Source: Streptococcus parasuis (GTDB taxonomy: Bacteria > Bacillota > Bacilli > Lactobacillales > Streptococcaceae). Taken from it: 64,000 nt of DNA. Within the stretch, counting starts at the first letter, position 1. Each line of letters begins with the position of its first letter. The position numbers were made by a program, and so were the translations under genes. A model generated the notes under the pieces. The model saw nothing but the letters and a program-made list of their open reading frames with translations, did no database searches and was not told the DNA's origin. The DNA lies in NCBI RefSeq assembly GCF_021654455.1, contig NZ_AP024276.1, positions 1,798,001 to 1,862,000 on the forward strand. Direction: 5' to 3'. Of this stretch, positions 58,588-64,000 are shown in pieces.

Positions 58588-58791
58588 CTAATCATAGCCT
58601 TGCTTTAGCCCAAAAAAGACATCCAAGAGATTTCTCTTGAATGTCTGTAAACGCTGATATAATCGTAGGTCGCTTTGCTTTAAATTATACTTTTTTCTTA
58701 AACATTTGATACGAGTAGGTATTTCTTGTGAGTAATTTTCATCAAAAATTTCATATATAATCTCCCTATAATCATGGAAAAGTAGTAAAAA
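58588..58791 (-). pseudogene. 5'-truncated open frame, unrecognised
   Basis: The minus frame reads LFHDYREIIYEIFDENYSQE then IPTRIKCLRKKYNLKQSDLR and ends LKQGYD before TAG 58588. It is protein-like over about 65 codons but has no start codon and begins right behind the cadX stop. A hairpin with T-run at 58614-58652 lies inside it and may still end the cadDX transcript. The part RIKCLRKKYNLKQSDL recalls a helix-turn-helix, but this is weak. The rest of the 58405-58587 gap holds nothing recognised. Confidence 0.4.
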
Positions 58792-58797
58792 TAGTTG

Positions 58798-59136
58798 TTA
58801 TCCTAGTTGATTAAAAAAATCTCTGATTTCCTCATCTTTTATAAAATAATATATAATTTTCCCCTCTCTTCTAGTGTCCAAGATGTTTTGATTGGCTAGT
58901 TTACGAAGATGGTGGGAGGCAGATGCCATACTGAGATTTAATAAACAGGCTATATCGCAGACACAGAGTTCTTCGACGGCAAGGAGATAAAAGATGATAT
59001 TTATCTGTTTATTATCGGTAAATTTTGATAAAATGCGAAGTGATTTTTGGACTTTTTCCTTTTCAAGGTAGTTCGTTGCGGTTGTAACATTTTGTTGATT
59101 TATAACATCCACTTGACAGATACTATCTTTTTTCAT
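58798..59136 (-). CDS. cadX: ArsR-family metal regulator (CadX/CadC type)
   Basis: A 112-residue winged-helix sensor of cadmium, lead or zinc. The alpha-3 metal motif ELCVCDIACLL (near 57) and the DNA helix SMASASHHLRKLANQNIL are present; an N-terminal Cys (DSICQVD) completes a CadC-like site. It follows cadD by 12 bp, the cadDX order. In that arrangement the regulator autocontrols the cadD promoter. Confidence 0.9.
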   Translation of the reverse strand: MKKDSICQVDVINQQNVTTATNYLEKEKVQKSLRILSKFTDNKQINIIFYLLAVEELCVCDIACLLNLSMASASHHLRKLANQNILDTRREGKIIYYFIKDEEIRDFFNQLG

Positions 59137-59148
59137 AATTTTTTTCTC

Positions 59149-59763
59149 CTAGCCTAACACAGCCCATAGCATGTCAAAGCTGTTGTTTTCAATCAGGATA
59201 TACATCCCCAATCCTAAATAGACAACGGCAATAAACCATCTGCTATATTTTTCCAAAGTTTCTCCAACAGAAGGGACTTGTGACAATTTTTGGGCAGAGA
59301 AAACCAAGAGAAAAATCATGACTAAAAAGGTAAGTAAAGCCACTATCAAATTTGCTAAATTTAAGGTAGTAAAATATGGGACAAAGACACCAATATTGTC
59401 AGCGCCACAACTTGCAAAAGTAATCATAGCGACTAGAAAAATCAGGTTTTTATTGTCTTTTCGCAAACCATCTTTTGCAATAGCTTCTCCATCAGAATCT
59501 CCTAAAAGCAAAACTTTGAGGCCTAGGAAAATTGGAATCAAACCGAGCAAACCTAAAATCTCTTTACTAGGAATATAATCTAAGACAAATGCAAAAAGCA
59601 AACTTAGCAATATTAGACTAACAGAGCCTAGAAATTGTCCTAAATAGATGTTAATGATGTCTTTTCTGCTTTTTCTTTTGGCAAAAAATAACATTAGGAT
59701 AATAAGTAAGTCTACGGCTGTCCCAGAATACAGGATTATTGAAGTAACAACATTTTGAATCAT
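59149..59763 (-). CDS. cadD: Cadmium resistance transporter CadD
   Basis: A 204-residue membrane exporter of the CadD family (LysE superfamily). ATG 59763 is chosen with GAGGTATTTT upstream; the protein begins MIQNVVTSIILYSGTAVDLLIILM. It has six hydrophobic segments and the family phrases YLGQFLGSVSLILLS and GADNIGVFVPYF. Confers cadmium (and some zinc) tolerance. First gene of cadDX. Confidence 0.92.
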   Translation of the reverse strand: MIQNVVTSIILYSGTAVDLLIILMLFFAKRKSRKDIINIYLGQFLGSVSLILLSLLFAFVLDYIPSKEILGLLGLIPIFLGLKVLLLGDSDGEAIAKDGLRKDNKNLIFLVAMITFASCGADNIGVFVPYFTTLNLANLIVALLTFLVMIFLLVFSAQKLSQVPSVGETLEKYSRWFIAVVYLGLGMYILIENNSFDMLWAVLG

Positions 59764-59772
59764 AAAATACCT

Positions 59773-59794
59773 CATTCAAATATATTTTTGAATG
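59773..59794 (-). promoter_or_regulatory. cadDX operator
   Basis: CATTCAAA and TTTGAATG form a perfect palindrome around six AT bases, 10 bp before the cadD start. This layout matches CadC/CadX-type operators. Confidence 0.75.
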
Positions 59795-59804
59795 TATTTT
59801 AACA

Positions 59805-60053
59805 TTAAACTTTGTAGATGTCAAAGAGGTCATACTGAATAATTATTTTTTGTTCTTCATCTACTACGACTGTTGGGTAATCAATTAGCACCATATGGTT
59901 ACAGTTATGGCAGGTAAATTTAAAGAAATCCCAGTCCAAAATAGCAGAAACAATCTCAGGGGGCTTCACCGCATAAACCCTATCAAATCTTTCAAAAGTA
60001 CTTTGTTTTCCGCAATTAGTGCAGTTTGTTTTTATTAAAAAAATTGTTGTCAT
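59805..60053 (-). CDS. CpXC-domain small protein
   Basis: An 82-residue zinc-ribbon-like protein starting at ATG 60053 (AGAGG nine bases upstream; the longer frame covers the site). Cys pairs are CTNCGKQ near 11 and CHNCNHM near 48, the CpXC pattern. Its role is unknown. It lies upstream of cadD on the same strand, 10 bp before the operator, so may be co-acquired. Confidence 0.7.
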   Translation of the reverse strand: MTTIFLIKTNCTNCGKQSTFERFDRVYAVKPPEIVSAILDWDFFKFTCHNCNHMVLIDYPTVVVDEEQKIIIQYDLFDIYKV

Positions 60054-60612
60054 TCTACTTTTCCTCTTCATCATTATTAAGTAAGCAACTTGCTCTCACT
60101 TATTATATTCACAATGCAAAATAAATTTTGGAATTTTTTTCAAAAAAAGTTAAATTGTATCAATTTCAGAACTCACACTTCAATCGCCCATTCTGGAGAT
60201 ATTAAAGGTGGGTACGTTTCTATTCCCACAAACTCCTTGTCAATGGAAACAAACACGTACCCACAGGGTAAATGGAAATAGAAACTGAAATTTTCTAGCT
60301 ATTACTTCTACTCATTCCAAAAATTTTCTCACTCTGATACTTCCCCACCATAAAGCAAAAAGCCTTGGTTTCAAGGCTTTTCAGTATCCCTTTCGTTCCA
60401 ATGTTTCTAGGCTTTTACGAGCAGAGCAACACACTCGACGTGTGCTGAGAGCTTTCTTCTATACTAATAGACGAAAGTGAGTAAAAGTGATTTTAGAATT
60501 ATACTGTGGAACGAAACAGTAGTCCTAGTATTGACTATCTTTCTAAAATCTCTTCAATAAGCGATTCTCCCCCTCTAGCTAATAATTCCTGAATTTTATC
60601 CTATGTATGAAA
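60054..60612. other. Non-coding region with several inverted repeats
   Basis: No gene was accepted. Inverted repeat GTGGGTACGT/ACGTACCCAC is at 60208-60264. A terminator-like stem AAAAGCCTTG/CAAGGCTTTT is at 60359-60381. Perfect 10-bp arms TTTCGTTCCA (60391-60400) and TGGAACGAAA (60507-60516) bound a 126-bp unit with an inner hairpin CACAC/GTGTG near 60431. The unit could be a MITE-like relic or an origin-of-transfer-like structure. Confidence 0.5.
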
Positions 60613-61597
60613 TCAATTAACTTCATAGGTCACATGCCTTAGCATATCTGCTGCAATCTCATTTATTGGGTAAGGATAGTTCCCCTTCAATATCTGATAA
60701 GAGAGATTTGCAAATACATCCGCATCTTCAAAATCTTTTAGAAAAACTCCTATAGCTTGAATGGACCGATTGAATCAACTTTTTACCCTGTTCCTCATCA
60801 ATTTGCATAAAGCGCAACAACGCTCTTACAAGAACACTACCTTTAAAGATACATTTTTTACACAAGTTCGCACCTGTCATTTCATAGATATAGCTCTCAA
60901 CATCAGAATCAAAATCCCTGCTTTCGATCTTATCCCAAATCATTGTCTCAAAGTTTTCAGCTGTTCTAATATGGAACCACCTATTTAGGTAATTTAACAT
61001 ATCAATTGCATCGTCATATCTATAGTCCGGATTAAGATTTGGAGCTTTTTCACTTACTGGACGCAAGAAGTACGAAAAGTCTTCTGGATTTCTCGTCATT
61101 ACAAAGTTAATAATACATCCTAATGGAAAAACATCACTTCGTTTATCAGCATCTTTCAATAAAGTTAGTTGCTCGGGAGCACAATAGAAAAGTTCCCCAA
61201 AGGACGCAGTACCCATAGTTTGGTGGGAAGTTAGAGTATTTAGGTTCTTTCCTAATCCAAAATCAGCTAGTTTTATGATATTATCCACAAAGAAAATATT
61301 TGTCGGGCTTAAATCTCGGTGTAGGACACCTCTTTGGTGAACGAGGGAGATTGTATGCACAATTTGTCGAATAATGTTTATTTTAGACTTATCACTTAAA
61401 GAACTCGCTTTTACAAAATTCTCTAATGTACTATCAGCTCTCTCCATAGTATACGAACAGCTATCTAGGTCAAAATCATATACACGAATAATACCATTGT
61501 TCTTTTTAGAAAGTTGATAGACTTTGGATAATCTACTCAAAACATTATTCATGAAAATCATAACTTCTCGCTTATTCCAAAGTTTAGGTAAAGTTTC
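60613..61597 (-). pseudogene. Ser/Thr protein kinase gene, truncated and frameshifted
   Basis: The 277-codon frame 60728-61561 holds the kinase core after the ATP loop: catalytic loop HRDLSPTNIFF near 81, DFGLGKN near 100 and APEQL near 128. The glycine-rich loop and lysine are missing. An in-frame TAG (61598-61600) lies upstream of ETLPKLWNKREVM, so the 5' part is lost. Near 60770 the frame shifts; reading the next frame gives IQAIGVFLKDFEDADVFANL and ends at 60613. Likely inactive. Confidence 0.75.
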
Positions 61598-61635
61598 CTA
61601 ACCATCATCTTTATAGTTAATAATCACATATATTA

Positions 61636-62535
61636 TTATTGACTATGATAATGTTGATGTGGCTGTGTTCTATCTTCGATATGACAATGACTATCTATGC
61701 ATGCTTCACCTACACGCTCCAGTTCGATGTTCACATGTTTGATACCTTGTAATTTTAAATTTTCTCGAATGACTTTTTTTATATCACTTTTATCTTTATT
61801 TAGCACGATATGCATCATTGCAAGAGCATTAACACCATCAAGTGTCCATACATGTAAATGGTGGATACTTTCAACCCCATCAATCGCTAACACATTTGAG
61901 ATAATCGCATCAACAGGCATATTAGTTGGCGTTTTTTCCAACAAAACATCAATAATCTGCTTACCATTTTTTAAAGCATTAGACAATACAAACGCCGATA
62001 CAGCAACTGACATTAAGGGATCAATAATAGTCATATTGGTAAATTTCATTATAATTGCCCCTAATAGAACGACTAGCCATCCCAATACATCTTCAAGCAT
62101 ATGTAAATTTACTGCTTTTTGATTAAGTGACTCGCCTGACCTTGTAAAATAAGTAGCGCCTGCATTCACTGCTACACCAACGATGGCAAAAATAATCATA
62201 CCGTCATAATGTACATCCACAGGTGTCGCGATTCGCATGACACCGTTATATAAGGTGATTATTGAACCTACGACCAATACTGTTGTTGTCACCAAACTTC
62301 CTAATACAGAATATCTACTATATCCAAATGTATAAGCAATATCTGGTTTTTGCTTACTTTTCTTTTCTAATAAATAAGAGATCGCAATACTGATGGCATC
62401 ACCTAAATCGTGTATGGCATCTGATATAATTGCTATACTCCCTGTCAATAGTCCGCCAAGTATTTCAAAAATTGTAAATGATAAATTTAATAGTAAAGCT
62501 ATCAAAATATTTCTTTCAGTTTTCATTAAGTACAA
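61636..62535 (-). CDS. Cation diffusion facilitator (zinc/cobalt/cadmium exporter, CzcD-like)
   Basis: A 299-residue metal:H+ antiporter with six membrane segments. Metal ligands are visible in SDAIHDLGDAISI (near 38) and MLEDVLGWLVVLLGA (near 145). The C-terminal cytoplasmic domain (IHHLHVWTLDGVNALAMMH) and a His-rich tail SHCHIEDRTQPHQHYHS fit CDF exporters. It is divergent from a MerR gene across a 19-bp-spacer promoter, so expression is probably metal-induced. Confidence 0.92.
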   Translation of the reverse strand: MYLMKTERNILIALLLNLSFTIFEILGGLLTGSIAIISDAIHDLGDAISIAISYLLEKKSKQKPDIAYTFGYSRYSVLGSLVTTTVLVVGSIITLYNGVMRIATPVDVHYDGMIIFAIVGVAVNAGATYFTRSGESLNQKAVNLHMLEDVLGWLVVLLGAIIMKFTNMTIIDPLMSVAVSAFVLSNALKNGKQIIDVLLEKTPTNMPVDAIISNVLAIDGVESIHHLHVWTLDGVNALAMMHIVLNKDKSDIKKVIRENLKLQGIKHVNIELERVGEACIDSHCHIEDRTQPHQHYHSQ

Positions 62536-62585
62536 CTCCCTTCAAAAATGAGCTAGAAATTAGATAAACATTTTGGTATACTTGT

Positions 62586-62616
62586 AATATAAACTATACC
62601 TTTACGGTAATGTCAA
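62586..62616 (-). promoter_or_regulatory. MerR-type promoter of the CDF exporter (19-bp spacer)
   Basis: On the minus strand TTGACA (62616-62611) and TATATT (62591-62586) are 19 bases apart. The spacer contains TACC-GTAAA-GGTA as a palindrome. An over-long spacer with central palindrome is the hallmark of MerR-activated promoters. Confidence 0.8.
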
Positions 62617-62626
62617 GAGGAATTTC

Positions 62627-63397
62627 ATGAAATCTTTTTTAACAATCGGTCAACTTAGTAAACTATCGAATATACACATTAAGGCTCTACGTTACTATGA
62701 ATCCATTAATATTTTAGAACCAACATACATCGATCCAAATAACTCATATAGGTACTATTCTCATGCTACCGTCCTATATGTAAAAACTATTAAAATATGC
62801 GCTGACTACGGGATTCCACTAAAGACATTTCGTCATTTTATCAACGAAAAAAATGAAATACTAATGGATGAAATACTGCAGTTAGCACAAAAAATTATAG
62901 AAGAAAAAGAACAGACTCTAAAAAAAGATAAAGCCCATATAGAAGATTTTAAATTGCAAATTAAACTATCAAAGCAGTTAGATCAAACATCTCACTATCA
63001 TATGGAAACTAATGATGAGGATTATCTATTAATTCCTTTCGAAGGGGAGATGCTATCTGATGATTATTATGTTAAGATAAATGATATACTTACTGCGTTA
63101 TCGTTGTCGTCAGCAGCTTTCAATCAAAGAGTTGGATGCTATTTTAAAAGGAGTAAAGATTCTTGGATACAGTATTTAGCTTGCAAAATAAAGCATTTTT
63201 CTAATCATAAACTAGAAAATACACTCTGCCTAAAGGGGGCTCATGTACACGGAGAGCACATCACAAAGGAAAATATCATTCAAAGGATTAATGAGCTAAA
63301 TACCGATCAAGATATTCAAGAAATACTAATCTTAGAAACTATCGAAAGTCCTTATAAGTTTACTAACCCTCACTTAGAATTAAGATATTTTTTATGA
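62627..63397 (+). CDS. MerR-family transcriptional regulator
   Basis: A 256-residue regulator. The N-terminal winged helix LTIGQLSKLSNIHIKALRYYESINIL (1-35) is followed by a long coiled coil (about 85-120) and a large C-terminal domain with His/Cys residues such as CLKGAHVHGEH, larger than metal-only MerR sensors. AGAGGAATTTC precedes ATG 62627. It is divergent from the CDF gene, whose promoter it probably twists. The effector is unknown; a metal is inferred from context. Confidence 0.88.
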   Translation: MKSFLTIGQLSKLSNIHIKALRYYESINILEPTYIDPNNSYRYYSHATVLYVKTIKICADYGIPLKTFRHFINEKNEILMDEILQLAQKIIEEKEQTLKKDKAHIEDFKLQIKLSKQLDQTSHYHMETNDEDYLLIPFEGEMLSDDYYVKINDILTALSLSSAAFNQRVGCYFKRSKDSWIQYLACKIKHFSNHKLENTLCLKGAHVHGEHITKENIIQRINELNTDQDIQEILILETIESPYKFTNPHLELRYFL

Positions 63398-63574
63398 AAC
63401 GATTACACCTCTTCTCCTATTCGATATAACCATGCACATTATTTAATCTCAAAAAATCTCAACTCCGAAGTACTCCAAGAAGTCTTGGAGACAATTGACA
63501 TTTGTAAAAAATGGCAAACTACCTACCACCTTTCTTATCACTATCGGAGATACTGGCGAAAGGTTCTTATCCGC
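63398..63574. other. Gap after merR, no accepted gene
   Basis: An open plus-strand frame without start codon runs through to 63618 (containing LNSEVLQEVLETIDICKKW), overlapping the end of the minus-strand gene. It might be decayed coding DNA; nothing firm is seen. Confidence 0.35.
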
Positions 63575-64000
63575 CTAAGAACGAAGGGAATACTTTTTAG
63601 AGACCAAAGAAGTTTGTAAACTATTTGGTAATAAAATGATGCTGATGAAAATCAATGTATCTAATATTTCTAGACTGGACTTGAAAGAACCTTCATTGAC
63701 ACTCACTAGATTATAATCAAGCCAATCCTGCATAGTTTTAAATTTATTATCTGGGAAAGCTATCAAAACATGTACTCGATCTGCACAAGAAATTTCCACT
63801 CCATTTATTACTTCAATATACTCTTTACATTTATTCTGAGATAATTCAGATACTAATTTAATAGCAGTTTTTAATTTTTTTATACCTAATATGGTATTAT
63901 GGTCTGATACTACAACCACTGATATGTTTTCATTGTAAAGATTTTGAACAAGCGTTAAAAATGAAATCTTTTCTATTTCACTATCAAATCCACTATCAAG
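63575..64000 (-). CDS. PHP-domain protein, 5' end beyond window, odd C-terminus
   Basis: The frame is open from the window edge to TGA/TAG at 63575, at least 141 codons. VVVVSDHNTILGIKKLKTAI and INGVEISCADRVHVLIAF match PHP (polymerase and histidinol phosphatase) domains such as those heading PHP-AAA ATPases. After about SVNEGSFKSSLEILDTL the sequence turns hydrophobic and ends, unlike the family, so the gene may be truncated. The GTG near 63919 is internal, not the true start. Confidence 0.6.
   Translation of the reverse strand, partial: LDSGFDSEIEKISFLTLVQNLYNENISVVVVSDHNTILGIKKLKTAIKLVSELSQNKCKEYIEVINGVEISCADRVHVLIAFPDNKFKTMQDWLDYNLVSVNEGSFKSSLEILDTLIFISIILLPNSLQTSLVSKKYSLRS

Noticed and set aside
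58614..58652. Terminator-like hairpin AGACAT...ATGTCT with T-run
   Set aside because: Not listed as a separate terminator because it lies inside a protein-like open frame (58588-58791); it may still work as one for cadDX.
60090..60281. 63-residue plus-strand ORF
   Set aside because: It runs through an inverted repeat, has low-complexity composition and no ribosome site.
60490..60520. TTTTAGAATTATACTGTGGAACG resembling part of a type II CRISPR repeat/tracr sequence
   Set aside because: Only short partial likeness, no cas genes and no matching repeat nearby; the segment is better explained as one arm of the 126-bp inverted-repeat unit.

Overview
The window looks like chromosome of a low-GC Streptococcus, most likely Streptococcus suis or a close relative. 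This rests on the gene order uppP-mecA-rgpG-sufCDSUB-dacA, the ilvBNC/ilvA/ilvD set, a lactococcal-type 600-residue OppA, extended TGnTATAAT promoters, CodY-like boxes, and Tn916-family, copper and cadmium accessory DNA typical of pig-associated streptococci. The species call is inference; no rRNA or tRNA gene is present to test it.

Layout. (1) 1-2.9 kb is the left end of a Tn916-family conjugative element: partial orf20 relaxase, an oriT-like hairpin, orf21 (FtsK/TcpA), orf22, orf23, a 24-codon orf24-like gene, two integrase arm sites and the terminus. (2) 2.9-38.1 kb is mostly core genome. It holds three 168-bp tandem repeats each carrying a mini-ORF, a MATE exporter, thrC broken by an 8-bp tandem duplication, oppADFBC, dacA, sufCDSUB, rgpG-mecA, uppP, glnPQ, an SPFH protein, ilvA, ilvBNC, a GT2-GtrA/phosphodiester-glycosidase/membrane-protein operon, ilvD and small genes. 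CodY-like boxes precede oppA, oppD, glnP, ilvB and ilvD. (3) 38.4-52.1 kb is a sugar island: an AraC-GH39 fusion protein, then two operons. One has an aromatic-acid-type MFS carrier, two Gfo/Idh/MocA dehydrogenases, a lactonase-type propeller and a fused DUF6379-TIM-barrel enzyme. The other has a ROK kinase, a sugar isomerase/epimerase, a HAD phosphatase and a PTS permease with EIIA-EIIB-EIIC order. The set resembles the 3-keto-glycoside route used to cleave C- and O-glycosides and is the best candidate for an undescribed system here.

(4) 52.4-64 kb is mosaic mobile DNA. It opens with transposase and AlbA/RecG-like gene fragments, then a displaced 3' end of rpsI (an attachment scar) flanked by two different sets of helically phased repeats. 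A metal-resistance block follows: copY-mco-copB with a duplicated copY tail, cadDX, and a CDF zinc/cobalt-type exporter divergent from a MerR regulator over a 19-bp-spacer promoter. Also present are a CpXC protein, a broken Ser/Thr kinase gene and a partial PHP-domain gene at the right edge.

How the parts work together. The core block links nitrogen status (CodY) to peptide, glutamine and branched-chain amino acid supply. The sugar island appears to import, oxidise, cleave and phosphorylate a glycoside under its own AraC-type regulator. The right-hand block gives copper, cadmium and probably zinc tolerance and arrived by site-specific integration at rpsI.
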